Assembly (NCBI RefSeq): GCF_005844085.1 | Contig: NZ_VCDI01000001.1 | Coordinates: 930,001 to 994,000, forward strand | Source: Lichenicoccus roseus | GTDB lineage: Bacteria > Pseudomonadota > Alphaproteobacteria > Acetobacterales > Acetobacteraceae | DNA: 64,000 nt | Direction of reading: 5' to 3' | Shown: positions 1-9,228 of the stretch, one piece after another | Numbering within the stretch: the first letter of the stretch is position 1 | How the letters are laid out: each line of letters starts with the position of its first letter | Notes under the pieces: generated by a model | The model's database searches: none | Seen by the model: only the letters and a program-made list of their open reading frames with translations | What the model was told of the DNA's origin: nothing | Program-made: the position numbers and the translations under genes

Positions 1-82
1 TCAACAGGACATGCAGCGCGACAACGATCGCGAGCCCAACGATGTGGCGCATCGGACTGCGTTGCTGTTGCGCGTAATCCAT
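1..82 (-). CDS. tonB: TonB-like energy transducer, 5' end only
   Basis: Only the first 27 codons lie in the window; the gene runs off the left edge. The peptide starts MDYAQQQRSP, followed by a hydrophobic segment with a histidine (IVVALHVLL). This matches the N-terminus of the proteobacterial TonB group that is anchored in the inner membrane with ExbB/ExbD and energises outer-membrane receptors. An AGGAGG ribosome site lies 8 nt before the ATG (positions 91-96), which supports the start. It may energise the TonB-dependent receptor near 15 kb, but that is inference. The call rests on a short N-terminus, so another single-pass membrane protein is possible. Confidence 0.55.
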   Translation of the reverse strand, partial: MDYAQQQRSPMRHIVGLAIVVALHVLL

Positions 83-548
83 TCATCAACCCTCCTGTTC
101 GCCATCCGGACCGCCCTGCATCGAGAGCGGACCACGCCAGCAGGCACAACCAATGCGAAACGCGTGCCGCGATTGCAAACCGCGGGCCGCGAACGAATGG
201 CTGGGCCCCCTGACCCGTGTCCGGTCATTCGGGCGATGCGGCAACTGCTGCCGACTGCCCCTCGACCGCCGCATATCAGCGATTGCCGAATATCTGCAAT
301 GACCGGGGCACGTAGCTCGAATTGAGGGTTTCCCGAGTGTTGTTGTCAAGAAGCATAAGAAAATTGACCCTGGAGGACCTGCCGGACAGCAAAGGCCTAA
401 AATTGCGCCAGTGATACAGTGAGAGAACAACTCTACGTGACGTGAATGATTTCAATCACTCAGTTCACGAACTTAACAGGGATTGTTTCACAAGCGGTTT
501 TTCAAGCTTAAATTCGCGTCAATCCATGAGAACCGCTCATATGCTGCA
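83..548. other. Intergenic region, no gene seen
   Basis: This is 466 bp between the tonB-like start and the YceI stop. Possible frames show no recognisable protein and have atypical composition. The AGGAGG site of the tonB-like gene is at 91-96. The part around 420-500 is locally AT-richer and has a weak inverted repeat (TGATT-TC-AATCA near 447-458). No convincing promoter or terminator was found. Confidence 0.4.
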
Positions 549-1166
549 TCACGGAATTTTTTCCGTCGGCTGCGGCTTCAATTCTGCCTCCAGCGTCAGG
601 CTGACATCGTCGCCCACCAGCGGCACGTAGGCCACCACGCCGAAAGACGACCGCCTGACGATGGCGGCCCCCGAGAAACCGACGGTCAGCCGGCCGTCGA
701 CCGGATCGGTGCCGGCACCCCCGAATACGACGTTCATCGCGACTGGATGGGTGACCCCGCACAGGGTCAGCATGCCATCCAGGCGGGCGCGTCCTGGACC
801 GGTCATGATCAGGCTGCTCGCTTCGTAGCGTGCGGTCGGGTAGCGCCCGACGGCGAAGAATTGCCCGCCATGCAGGCGCCGGTCGAGGGAAGGGTCGAGC
901 GAGGTGATCAGCGTCATCGGCACCTGGGCGTCCAGCCGCGCAGCCTCGGGATGCGCCGGATCGATCCGCAGGCTGCCACGGACCTGCGGCACCAGCCCGG
1001 TATAGGTGGAGTAGCCCAGATGGCTGACCGACCACGTCACCCGCGTATGCCCGGGATCGAACAGGTACGTCCCGGAAGGCAGTGCAGCCGGTTCCACAGC
1101 GTGGGCCGCGGGCGCCGCCGTCGCTGTCAGGACCAACAGGCCCGCTATGAAGTGGATGGATCGCAC
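549..1166 (-). CDS. YceI family periplasmic protein
   Basis: The 205-residue protein has an N-terminal signal peptide (hydrophobic stretch at about residues 5-20, AHA-type cleavage). The body has the YceI lipocalin-like pattern: an early FDPGHTRVTWSVSHLG segment, a central LTLCGVTHPV strand, and a late RRSSFGVVAYVPLVGDDVSL segment. YceI proteins bind polyisoprenoid-type lipids in a beta-barrel and are often periplasmic; the ligand here is unknown. The start is GTG with only a weak upstream GAGGG. The gene lies 72 bp downstream of the prfB stop on the same strand, so co-transcription is possible but not shown. Confidence 0.85.
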   Translation of the reverse strand: MRSIHFIAGLLVLTATAAPAAHAVEPAALPSGTYLFDPGHTRVTWSVSHLGYSTYTGLVPQVRGSLRIDPAHPEAARLDAQVPMTLITSLDPSLDRRLHGGQFFAVGRYPTARYEASSLIMTGPGRARLDGMLTLCGVTHPVAMNVVFGGAGTDPVDGRLTVGFSGAAIVRRSSFGVVAYVPLVGDDVSLTLEAELKPQPTEKIP

Positions 1167-1238
1167 CGCCAGCCAGCGCCCTCAAATAGATGGCCGACAC
1201 TTGCCTAAATTTCAGGCAGTCGTCAACGCACCGGGACG

Positions 1239-2370
1239 CTAGCTGGCGTTGGCGCTTGCCTCCGACCGTGTTGCGCCGACGCGAGCCGCCAGCGAGGCCG
1301 CCATGAAATCGTCCAGGCTGCCATCCAGCACCGCGTCCGGATTGCCTTTCTCGACACCGGTACGGAGATCCTTCACCAGCTGGTATGGCGCCAGCACGTA
1401 GGAGCGGATCTGGTGGCCCCAGCCGATATCGGTCTTGGCCGCCTCGGTCGCCGCCGACGCCGCCTCGCGACGCTGCAGCTCCGCCTCGTACATCCGGGCC
1501 TTCAGCATTCCCATCGCCGTCGCCCGGTTGCGATGCTGCGATCGGTCGGTCTGGCAGGCGACGATGATCCCGGTCGGCACGTGGGTGATGCGGATCGCGC
1601 TCTCGGTCTTGTTGACGTGCTGGCCACCGGCGCCGGAGGCCCGGAAGGTGTCCACCTTGAGGTCGGCCTCGTTGATCTCGATCTCGATGGTGTCGTCCAC
1701 CACCGGATACACCCAGACCGAGGCAAAGCTGGTCTGCCGGCGCGCCGCGCTGTCGAACGGGCTGATGCGCACCAGCCGGTGCACTCCCGCCTCGGTCTTC
1801 AGCCAGCCATAGGCATTCGGCCCGCTGACCTGCACGGTCGCCGATTTCAGCCCGGCCTGCTCGCCCTCGCTCTCCTCGATCAGCGTCAGCTTGTAGCCAT
1901 GCTGCTCGGCCCAGCGGGAATACATGCGCAGCAGCATCTCGGCCCAGTCCTGCGCCTCGGTGCCGCCGGCGCCGGCATTGACTTCGAGGAAGGCGTCGTT
2001 GGCGTCCGCTTCCCCGGACAGCAGGCTCTCGATCTCGCGCCGCTTGCTCTCCTCGGCCATGGCGCGAAGGCTACGCACGGCGTCGGCGACCATGGCGGCA
2101 TCGCCTTCGGCCTCGGCCATCTCGGCCAGTTCCATCGCATCGGCGACCTCACGCTCGAGGCGCCGCACGCCCTCGGTCGCGTTGGCCAGCTGGGTGCGCT
2201 CGCGCATCAACTTCTGCGCGGCGGCGGCGTCGTTCCAGAGCGCCGGGTCCTCGACCTGGTTGTTCAGCTCCGCAAGGCGGCTGATGGCGACATCCCAGTC
2301 AAAGATGCCTCCTCAGCAGCGCCACCGACTGCTTGATCTGCTCGTTGAGGGCTTCCGTCTCGGCGGACAT
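1239..2370 (-). CDS. prfB: Peptide chain release factor 2 with programmed +1 frameshift
   Basis: RF2 ends translation at UGA and UAA codons. Reading begins at ATG 2370, runs 23 codons to an in-frame TGA (2301-2299) and continues in the +1 frame to 1239, giving about 376 residues, normal for the family. The RF2 SPF tripeptide that reads stop codons is at about residue 203. The GGQ peptidyl-hydrolysis motif, within GAGGQHVNKT, is at about 248. Calling only the downstream open frame would lose the N-terminal part. The gene follows mrcA on the same strand with a 47-bp gap. Synthesis is expected to be autoregulated by RF2 level through the shift site. Confidence 0.96.
2298..2313 (-). promoter_or_regulatory. 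prfB programmed +1 frameshift site
   Basis: On the minus strand the site reads AGGAGG (2313-2308), CAT (2307-2305), CTT TGA C (2304-2298). This is the classical RF2 element: an internal Shine-Dalgarno-like sequence 3 nt before the CUU slip codon, then an in-frame UGA followed by C. Both frames match RF2 on either side. When RF2 is scarce the ribosome slips +1 and makes full-length protein. Confidence 0.95.
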
Positions 2371-2417
2371 GGTCTGGGTATCCGTTGCTGATGCTTGGCG
2401 TGACGAGGCTGCCGCCC

Positions 2418-5096
2418 CTAGTAGAGCCCGCCCATGCCTATGTCACCACTGGCCGCATGCGCCGGCGGCGCCGGGCGCGGTGTAGTGCCGGCAAGCATCG
2501 CCGGCGGTGCTCCGGACGGGGTGGCGCCGGGCTGCACCACACTGGCCGGCGAAGCGAGCGCGGGGTTGGACGGGTCGATCGAGGTCGTCGGCGCGCCGCC
2601 GGTGCCCGGCAGGGCCGCCATCTGGTCCTCCTGGTCGGGAACGTTCTCGGCGCCGGTATCCTGTGGGCCAAGCTGGTCGGACCCGGTGCCGCTGGCAATC
2701 ATGCTGCCCATGCCCGGCTCCTGGCCCGGCTTGAAGCCATCGACGGCGCTGCCCAGCCCGGCATTGTAGCGCACCAGGGTGATGCCGTCGGGCACCCGGA
2801 AGTCGATCTTCGGCGTGTCGCCGAGGGCCTGCTTCATGAACCCGTTCCACACCGGGCCGGCGACGTGGCCGCCATCCTCCTTCTCGCCGAGGCTCTGCGG
2901 GTTGTCGAACCCGATCCACACCACCGTCAGCAGATTAGGGGCGAAGCCGGCAAACCAGGCATCGTTGAAGTCCTGGCTGGTGCCGGTCTTGCCCGCGATC
3001 GGCCGGTCGATCCCGGCACCGGCCACCACGCCGGTGCCACGTGCGATGACGTCCTGCATCATGCGGACCACCTGGTAGGTGCTGTCCGGATCGGTGATCT
3101 GGCGCCGGCTGTCCACCATCACCGGCGGCAGCGACGGATCGGCCGGCGACGGCTGCAGCGCGAGCCCCTGCGGATGCCAGATGACATGGCCATCGCGATC
3201 CTGAACGTCGTCGATCAGGCTCGGCAGCACCTCGCGGCCGCCGGATGCCATGCAGGCATAGGCGCCGGCCTCGCGCAGCACCGTGGTCTCCACCGCGCCA
3301 AGAGCTGCCGGCAGCACCAGCGGCAGCTGATCCACCTCGTGGGTGTCTGTAGCGACCTTGGCCACCGCCTTCATGCCGATATGCGCGGCGAGCCGCACCG
3401 TCACCAGGTTGAGGCTCTCGCGCAGGGCGTCGTGCAGCGAGGTCGGGCCGCCGAAGGTCATCTCGTAGTTGTTCGGGCGCCAGTTGCCCTGCACGAACGG
3501 GGCATCGAGGAACTTGTCGGCCGGCGAGATGCCCTGCTCCATCGCCGCCAGGTAGACCAGCGGCTTGAACGACGAGCCGGGCTGGCGCAGCGCCTGGGTG
3601 GCGCGGTTGAACTGGGAGTAGTCGAACGACCAGCCGCCGACCATGGCCAGCACCCGGCCGGTCTGCGGGTTCATCGACACCATGGCCCCCTCGACCTCGG
3701 GGATCTGCCGCAGCACCACCCCGGAACCCTCGGGCTCGACCATCATGACGTCACCGTTCCGCGGCAGCCGGCGCTGGCGCATGAAGGCGATGTCGGCCCA
3801 GCCCAGCGTCGCGGTGCGCGTTACGTCCGGCTTGCCGTCCACCCCCGGCTCGACCCAGCCGACGGTGCCGGTGGCGGCCTGCAGCATGACGCCCAGCCGC
3901 CATTCCGGCAGGATCCCGGAGGGCCGCGGCACCGCGCCCAGCATCGCCTGCCAGTCCACCGCCGCCGCCGCCGCCTCGCCGCGCCTGGGCCGGCGGGGCC
4001 TCTGGCCGATGCCGTCGATATGGGTGACCGGCCCGCGCCAGCTGCCGTGCTTGCGGTCGTAGCGCACCAGGCCGGCACGCAGCTCGCGGGTGGCGACGTC
4101 CTGCAGGTGCGGATCGAGGCTGGTCTGCACCACCAGGCCGCCCTGCTGGGTCTGGTCGGTGCCGTAGCGGTCGATCAGCTCGCGGCGGACCTCCTCGGAG
4201 AACCATTCGGACCCGGGCTCCGGTCCCGGACGATGGAAGGATTTCGGGATCAGCGGCTCGGCACGCGCCCTTTCCGCCGCCGCCCGGGTGATCGCACCGG
4301 TCTCGGCCATGCGCCCCAGCACCCAGTCGCGCCGCGCGGTGGCGGCGGCCGGGAAGCGGTACGGGTTGTAGTTGGTCGGCGACTTCGGCAACGCGCCGAG
4401 GAAGGCGGCCTCGGCATCGTCCAGCTGGTCAAGCGGCTTGTTGAAGTAGGTCTGCGCGGCGGCGGCGATGCCGTATGCGCCCGATCCGAGATAGATCTCG
4501 TTGAGGTAGATCTCGAGGATGCGCTCCTTGGTCAGGGTCTGCTCGATGCGCATCGCCAGCAGGGCTTCCTTGGCCTTGCGCTCGAAGCTCACCGTGTTGG
4601 AGCCCAGGAGCATGATGCGGGCCACCTGCTGGGTGATGGTGGACGCGCCGATCGGCCGCTTGTGCGAGTGCATGGTCTCGACGTCGGTGACCGCGGCGCG
4701 CAGCATCGCCAGCGGGTCGACACCGGCATGGCTCCAGAAGTTCTGGTCCTCGGCCGAGATGAAGGCAGACTTCACGTTATCCGGGATGGCGGCATAGGGC
4801 GCGAAGATGCGGCGCTCCGCGGCGAGTTCGGCAATCACCTGGCCATCGCCCGAGTAGATCCGGCTCATCACCGGCGGCTGGTAGTCGCGCAGGCCGCCGA
4901 CGGTCGGCATGTCGGAGGAGATGTCCTCGTACTTCTGCCAGATCAGGAACGAGCCGGTGCCGACAGCAAGCAGGCCAACGGCGAGCCCGGCACCGGCCAG
5001 CCGCCGCATGACGCGGAACCGCGGCCGCCGCAGGGTGACGCCGGCGGCATGCGGGTTCTCCCGCTCCCCCCGACCGGCATTGCTCGGATCTCTCAT
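2418..5096 (-). CDS. mrcA: Penicillin-binding protein 1A, bifunctional peptidoglycan synthase
   Basis: An 892-residue inner-membrane enzyme that polymerises lipid II and cross-links peptidoglycan. A short cytoplasmic tail is followed by a transmembrane helix at about residues 32-53. The glycosyltransferase domain has the catalytic EDQNFWSH motif with Glu at about 116. A middle OB-like region follows. The transpeptidase domain carries GSSFKP (catalytic Ser about 509), an SLN motif at about 560 and KTGT at about 702. The C-terminal tail is rich in Pro, Gly and Ala. Length and order fit class A PBPs of Alphaproteobacteria. It lies upstream of prfB on the same strand. Confidence 0.95.
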   Translation of the reverse strand: MRDPSNAGRGERENPHAAGVTLRRPRFRVMRRLAGAGLAVGLLAVGTGSFLIWQKYEDISSDMPTVGGLRDYQPPVMSRIYSGDGQVIAELAAERRIFAPYAAIPDNVKSAFISAEDQNFWSHAGVDPLAMLRAAVTDVETMHSHKRPIGASTITQQVARIMLLGSNTVSFERKAKEALLAMRIEQTLTKERILEIYLNEIYLGSGAYGIAAAAQTYFNKPLDQLDDAEAAFLGALPKSPTNYNPYRFPAAATARRDWVLGRMAETGAITRAAAERARAEPLIPKSFHRPGPEPGSEWFSEEVRRELIDRYGTDQTQQGGLVVQTSLDPHLQDVATRELRAGLVRYDRKHGSWRGPVTHIDGIGQRPRRPRRGEAAAAAVDWQAMLGAVPRPSGILPEWRLGVMLQAATGTVGWVEPGVDGKPDVTRTATLGWADIAFMRQRRLPRNGDVMMVEPEGSGVVLRQIPEVEGAMVSMNPQTGRVLAMVGGWSFDYSQFNRATQALRQPGSSFKPLVYLAAMEQGISPADKFLDAPFVQGNWRPNNYEMTFGGPTSLHDALRESLNLVTVRLAAHIGMKAVAKVATDTHEVDQLPLVLPAALGAVETTVLREAGAYACMASGGREVLPSLIDDVQDRDGHVIWHPQGLALQPSPADPSLPPVMVDSRRQITDPDSTYQVVRMMQDVIARGTGVVAGAGIDRPIAGKTGTSQDFNDAWFAGFAPNLLTVVWIGFDNPQSLGEKEDGGHVAGPVWNGFMKQALGDTPKIDFRVPDGITLVRYNAGLGSAVDGFKPGQEPGMGSMIASGTGSDQLGPQDTGAENVPDQEDQMAALPGTGGAPTTSIDPSNPALASPASVVQPGATPSGAPPAMLAGTTPRPAPPAHAASGDIGMGGLY

Positions 5097-5200
5097 GGCA
5101 GGCTCTCTAGCACCGGTCCCGCGTTGCGCGAAGGCGGGGGATCAGCCCTCGAACCTGACAAGCGAGGGCGCGTTCTCGCACGATACGAGGAGCGAATGCC

Positions 5201-5998
5201 ATGCAATGCAGGCTTGATGGCCAGGTCGCGATCGTCACCGGGGCCAGTTCCGGAATCGGCCAAGGGGTGGCCAGGGCGCTGGCAGCGGCGGGCGCCGCGG
5301 TGGCGGTGAACTACAACTCGCAGCCGGACCCGGCCGAAGCGCTGGCCCGCGAGATCGAGCAGGCCGGCGGCCGGGCGTTCGCCATCGGCGCCAACGTATC
5401 CGACGAGGCTGACGTGATCCGGATGTTCGAGGAGACCGCGAGCCGCTACGGCAGCGTCGATATCGTGGTTGCGAACTCCGGCATGCAGAAGGACGCGCCG
5501 AGCGCCTCGATGAGCCTGAATGACTGGAAGAAGGTGATCGACGTCAACCTGACCGGCCAGTTCCTCACCGCTCGCGAAGCGATCCGCTATTTCGAGCGGC
5601 AAGGCGATCGCGGGGTGTCGCGGTCGATCGGCAAGATCCTGTGCATGAGTTCGGTGCACGAGGTGATCCCCTGGGCCGGGCACGTGAACTACGCGGCCTC
5701 CAAGGGCGGCATCGCGATGATGATGCGCACGCTGGCGCAGGAGGTGGCGCCGAAGCGGATCCGGGTTAATTCGATCGCCCCGGGAGCGATCCGCACCGCG
5801 ATCAACCGCGAGGCCACCGAGGGCGATGCCGGCCGCAAGCTGCTCGACCTCATACCCTACAAGCGGATCGGCGTGGCCGATGACATCGCCAACGCGGCGG
5901 TGTTCCTGGCTTCCGACATGGCCGACTACATTGTGGGCGCCACACTGTTCGTCGATGGCGGGATGACGCTCTACCCCGGCTTCGAGGACAACGGCTGA
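5201..5998 (+). CDS. SDR family oxidoreductase, glucose 1-dehydrogenase-like
   Basis: A 265-residue classical short-chain dehydrogenase. It has the cofactor motif TGASSGIG at about residues 14-21, an NSG motif near 92, the catalytic Tyr-Lys pair in YAASK at about 165-169, and a C-terminal FVDGGMTLYPGF segment common in glucose 1-dehydrogenase-like members. These oxidise sugars or alcohols with NAD(P). The substrate cannot be told from sequence. The ATG is preceded by GAGGAG about 8 nt upstream. The gene is divergent from mrcA, with a 104-bp gap that must hold both promoters. Confidence 0.85.
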   Translation: MQCRLDGQVAIVTGASSGIGQGVARALAAAGAAVAVNYNSQPDPAEALAREIEQAGGRAFAIGANVSDEADVIRMFEETASRYGSVDIVVANSGMQKDAPSASMSLNDWKKVIDVNLTGQFLTAREAIRYFERQGDRGVSRSIGKILCMSSVHEVIPWAGHVNYAASKGGIAMMMRTLAQEVAPKRIRVNSIAPGAIRTAINREATEGDAGRKLLDLIPYKRIGVADDIANAAVFLASDMADYIVGATLFVDGGMTLYPGFEDNG

Positions 5999-6076
5999 GC
6001 GGCAAGGCGGCTGAACGGCACGGCGACTGAACAGGTCAGCGGCCGGGAGGAACGGTATGGCCGCGCCTTTCCCCGA

Positions 6077-6295
6077 TCAGCCCGGAGGGCTCTGCTTCGG
6101 GGTCGGGTAGTGGTCGAACTTGCTGCCCGGCGCGGCGGGGGTCGGCGCGACCTGGTCGTGCGCCATGCCCTTGCTGGTGTGCAGGCGCTGCGATGGCGGG
6201 ACCTTCGGCGCGCTGGCCGGAGCGCCCTGTGCAACAGCGGCGCCGCTCGCGAGGAGCGACATCAGGGCGGGGATGAGGATACGTTTCACTAGCAT
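6077..6295 (-). CDS. Small exported protein of unknown function
   Basis: A predicted 72-residue protein. It starts MLVKRILIPALM, has a signal peptide ending near AVAQGA, and then a short Pro/Ala/Ser-rich mature region with little predicted structure. I do not recognise the family. An alternative GTG start lies two codons inside (6289). The ribosome site is weak. The start is divergent from the SDR gene at 6335, and the stop is convergent with the SDR gene ending at 5998. A similar layout (signal peptide plus short, charged low-complexity tail) is seen in the small gene at 62368. It could be a spurious frame, but the clean signal peptide argues for a gene. Confidence 0.5.
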   Translation of the reverse strand: MLVKRILIPALMSLLASGAAVAQGAPASAPKVPPSQRLHTSKGMAHDQVAPTPAAPGSKFDHYPTPKQSPPG

Positions 6296-6334
6296 GAAGG
6301 TCCAAACCTGAATGAGCGACCAAAGTTCGGTTTC

Positions 6335-7093
6335 ATGGTGAAGCTCCGGGCGGGCGGCCATACCGTCCTGATCACCGGCGGCGGCAGCGGTATCGGCCTC
6401 GCGCTGGCTCGCCGCCTGGTTCAGGGCGGCAACGTGGTGCTGGCCTGCGGGCGTGACCAGGGGCGACTGGATGCAGCGCGGGCAGGCTGTCCGGGGTTGC
6501 TCACCCTGCGGGCGGACATCGCTACGGCGCAGGGGCGCGCCGCACTGGTCGAGACGGTGACGCGCGAGTTTCCGGTGCTCGACATCCTGGTCAACAACGC
6601 CGGGCTGCTGCACCTGAACGACCTGCGGGGCGCCACCCTCGCGGATGAGCTCGAGGCCGAATTCGCTACCAACCTGATGGCCCCGGTGGCGCTTGCCAAC
6701 CTGCTGTTGCCAACCCTGCTGCGGCAACCGGAGGCCGCGATCGTCAACGTGACCACCGGCTACGTGTTCCTGCCGAGCGCGCGGTGCGCGACATACAGCG
6801 CCACCAAGGCCGGCTTGCATGCGATGACCCGGGCGCTGCGCTTCGAGCTGAGAAATACGGGGGTCCGGGTCGTCGAGGTGATGCCACCCGCGGTCGACAC
6901 CGCGATGGCACGGCACAACGAGGGCCGCAAGCTTTCGCCGGACAAGATTGCCGACAGCATCGTGCGGGCGCTGCACAACGACCGGGACGAGGTCGTGATC
7001 GGCCTCTCCCGGGTAGCGCAATTGCTGGCGCGATTGGCGCCCGCCACCGGGTTTGCGATCATGAACCGCGGTGAAGCCAGGCAGGCACGATAG
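6335..7093 (+). CDS. SDR family oxidoreductase, DltE-like
   Basis: A 252-residue short-chain dehydrogenase with TGGGSGIG at about residues 14-21, NNAG near 89-92 and the catalytic pair in YSATK at about 154-158. The VLITGGGSGIGLALA opening and the RFELRNTGVRVVEVMPPAVDTA segment match the group often annotated DltE or short-chain oxidoreductase of unknown substrate. It has no clear Shine-Dalgarno sequence, and GTG 6338 is an equally possible start. The next gene in the same direction begins 75 bp after its stop. Confidence 0.8.
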   Translation: MVKLRAGGHTVLITGGGSGIGLALARRLVQGGNVVLACGRDQGRLDAARAGCPGLLTLRADIATAQGRAALVETVTREFPVLDILVNNAGLLHLNDLRGATLADELEAEFATNLMAPVALANLLLPTLLRQPEAAIVNVTTGYVFLPSARCATYSATKAGLHAMTRALRFELRNTGVRVVEVMPPAVDTAMARHNEGRKLSPDKIADSIVRALHNDRDEVVIGLSRVAQLLARLAPATGFAIMNRGEARQAR

Positions 7094-7168
7094 CTACCGT
7101 GCCTGATGACAGCGCAACCATTCCGGCCTAGCTTTGCGCTGCCTCAACGACAGAATACAGGGACGTCC

Positions 7169-8236
7169 ATGAATCTCACCAGAAAGCGGGCCTTCCGGCT
7201 CGCCTGCCTCGGCGCGATGTTGTCGTATCCGCTCGCCGCATCTGCCGACGACGCCACGCTGGCGCCGCGCAAGGTGCCCGCAAAGACCCTCCAGGTGCCA
7301 ACGGCCGATATCAGTCCGGGCATGCAGAAGCTGATCGCGGCGCCGCTCAATCCGGCCTGGAACGACCAGTTCAGCACCGGCGCGGAATGGCGCAAGTTCG
7401 CCGATCACCAGGCCATCAAGGTGAATGCCGGCATTCCGGCGATGATGCAGCGGATGCATGTCGGCATGACGGCCTCGACCATCGACGGCGTACGGGTGCA
7501 CACGATCACACCCGATACCATCGCTCCGGAGAACCGCAACCGCGTGCTGATCCATGTGCACGGCGGCTGCTACGTGCTGTTTCCCGGCGAGGCCGGCACG
7601 ACGGAGGCAATCATGATGGCCGGCTTCGGCCACATCAAGGTGATCAGCGTCGACTATCGCATGCCGCCCGAGGCGTATTTCCCGGCGGCGCTCGATGACG
7701 GCATGACGGTCTACAGATCGCTCCTGAAGACGACGAGCCCTGACAGCATGGGCATCTTCGGCACCTCGGCAGGCGGTGCGCTGACGTTGGAAATGGTGCT
7801 CCGCGCGAAGCAGCTCGGGCTAAAGCTGCCGGGGGCGATATCGGCTGGCACGCCGATGTCGGATGCGACGATGGTCGGCGACAGCTTCTACACCAACAAG
7901 CTGGTCGACAACGTCCTCGTCTCGCCGACCGGGTTCTGCCAGGCGGCGACGGTGGTGTATGCGAAGGGCCACGACCTGAAGGATCCGCTGATCTCGCCGG
8001 TCTATGGCGACATGCACGGCTTTCCGCCGACCATCCTCACCACCGGCACACGCGACCTGCTGCTGAGCAACACAGTCCGCGTGCATCGGGCTCTGCGTCG
8101 CGCCGGCGTGGATGCCGATCTGAACGTGTTCGAGGGCCAGTCACACGCGCAGTATCAGTTCGACGACCGCCTGCCGGAAACGAAGGAGGCGTTCACCGAG
8201 ATCTCCGGCTTCTTCGACAGGCATCTCGCAAAATAG
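7169..8236 (+). CDS. Secreted alpha/beta hydrolase, HSL-type esterase
   Basis: A 355-residue protein with an N-terminal signal peptide (about residues 1-26, cleavage near ASA-D). The fold carries the hormone-sensitive-lipase features: an oxyanion-hole HGGCY motif at about residue 131, the nucleophile elbow GTSAGG with Ser near 199, an acid residue in TGTRDLLL near 295 and a histidine in GQSHAQY near 325. Such enzymes hydrolyse short-chain esters; the signal peptide suggests periplasmic or secreted action. A start further upstream at 7106 would bury the signal peptide, so ATG 7169 is preferred. Substrate unknown. Confidence 0.8.
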   Translation: MNLTRKRAFRLACLGAMLSYPLAASADDATLAPRKVPAKTLQVPTADISPGMQKLIAAPLNPAWNDQFSTGAEWRKFADHQAIKVNAGIPAMMQRMHVGMTASTIDGVRVHTITPDTIAPENRNRVLIHVHGGCYVLFPGEAGTTEAIMMAGFGHIKVISVDYRMPPEAYFPAALDDGMTVYRSLLKTTSPDSMGIFGTSAGGALTLEMVLRAKQLGLKLPGAISAGTPMSDATMVGDSFYTNKLVDNVLVSPTGFCQAATVVYAKGHDLKDPLISPVYGDMHGFPPTILTTGTRDLLLSNTVRVHRALRRAGVDADLNVFEGQSHAQYQFDDRLPETKEAFTEISGFFDRHLAK

Positions 8237-8242
8237 GATGGC

Positions 8243-9157
8243 CTAGTCCGGCGCGACATAGGCCGAGCCATCCTCGGCGCGCGCCGGATGCAGCAGGTAG
8301 TGCGCGTCGGCCGGATAGGCGATGCTGTCGAAGTCATGCGACAGGTCGTGCAGTGCCTGCCGCATGGCGGGGCCCGCCACCGCCTTGCCGTGGCCGCTCA
8401 GCATGATGTCCGGCTGCAGCGCGGCGAGACGTTCGACCGAGCCCCTCGCTGCAGCCCAGTCGTGAGTGAAATACATCGGCGGGCCATGCAGCTCGGTGCG
8501 CGACATCGCCACCGCGTAGGCGGACTCCTGCGCCGTGGTGATCACCGCGTCGGCGGCAAGCAGGGTGCGGTCGGCTTCGCGCCAGAGCGAGACATGGCCC
8601 ACGGAATGACCTGGCGTATGCAGCCATCGCCAGGCCCCGGATGCGGCGGCATGGAACAGGGATGCCTTGGTCTTCGGCAGGCTGCCATCCTCCGGCAGCG
8701 CGCGCAGCCGGTCGCCGAGATCGATGGGACCGCGCTCATAAATCGGCGAGAGCAGCGACATCAGCCCGCCACCGACCTTCGGATCCGGCGCGGGATAGCG
8801 GGCGCTGCCATCGAGGTACGGGTGCTCCAGCGGATGCGCGAACACCGGCACGTCCCAGCGCTCCGACAGGTCGAGGACCGCGCCGACATGGTCGAAATGC
8901 GCGTGAGTCAGGATGATCGCCGCCGGCCGGGACGCCGCGCCGAAGCGGTGCGCGGCGGCCGCCACGATCTCCGGCTCGGAGCCTGACAATCCGGCATCGA
9001 CCAGCAGCCAGTCGCGATCGACGGCGCCGACCGGACCGATGAAGGCGACGTTGACCAGGGTGAGACTGCGATAGGCGACGTCCGGACGGATCTCGATGAC
9101 GCCGCTGCCGGTATCGGTGCCGGTGACGGCGGACGGGTCGAGCGGGATCTGCTGCAT
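8243..9157 (-). CDS. Metallo-beta-lactamase-fold hydrolase
   Basis: A 304-residue cytoplasmic-looking protein with the dinuclear metal motif HAHFDH at about residues 87-92. Later ligands are seen in TPGHSVGHVSLW and in the LSGHGKAV segment near the C-terminus. This is the common MBL hydrolase pattern (glyoxalase II, lactonase and related activities), not a proven antibiotic hydrolase. ATG 9157 (MQQIPLDPS) is preferred to the upstream ATG at 9187 because the family begins there. It converges with the esterase, whose stop is 6 bp away. Substrate unknown. Confidence 0.8.
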   Translation of the reverse strand: MQQIPLDPSAVTGTDTGSGVIEIRPDVAYRSLTLVNVAFIGPVGAVDRDWLLVDAGLSGSEPEIVAAAAHRFGAASRPAAIILTHAHFDHVGAVLDLSERWDVPVFAHPLEHPYLDGSARYPAPDPKVGGGLMSLLSPIYERGPIDLGDRLRALPEDGSLPKTKASLFHAAASGAWRWLHTPGHSVGHVSLWREADRTLLAADAVITTAQESAYAVAMSRTELHGPPMYFTHDWAAARGSVERLAALQPDIMLSGHGKAVAGPAMRQALHDLSHDFDSIAYPADAHYLLHPARAEDGSAYVAPD

Positions 9158-9228
9158 CGGGGTCTCCGGACTATGCCGCCGAGGCAAACCCTGGCGCGGC
9201 CCGGGGTTCCCGATGCGGCGGGCCGGCC

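Noticed and set aside
447-458. TGATT-TC-AATCA inverted repeat near the tonB-like gene, considered as Fur box
   Set aside because: It has only short arms and poor match to the Fur consensus, and it lies far from the tonB-like start.
2385-5309. Very long open frame on the plus strand opposite mrcA
   Set aside because: It is a high-GC antisense shadow of the PBP1A gene without domain content. Similar long shadows opposite other genes were left out for the same reason.
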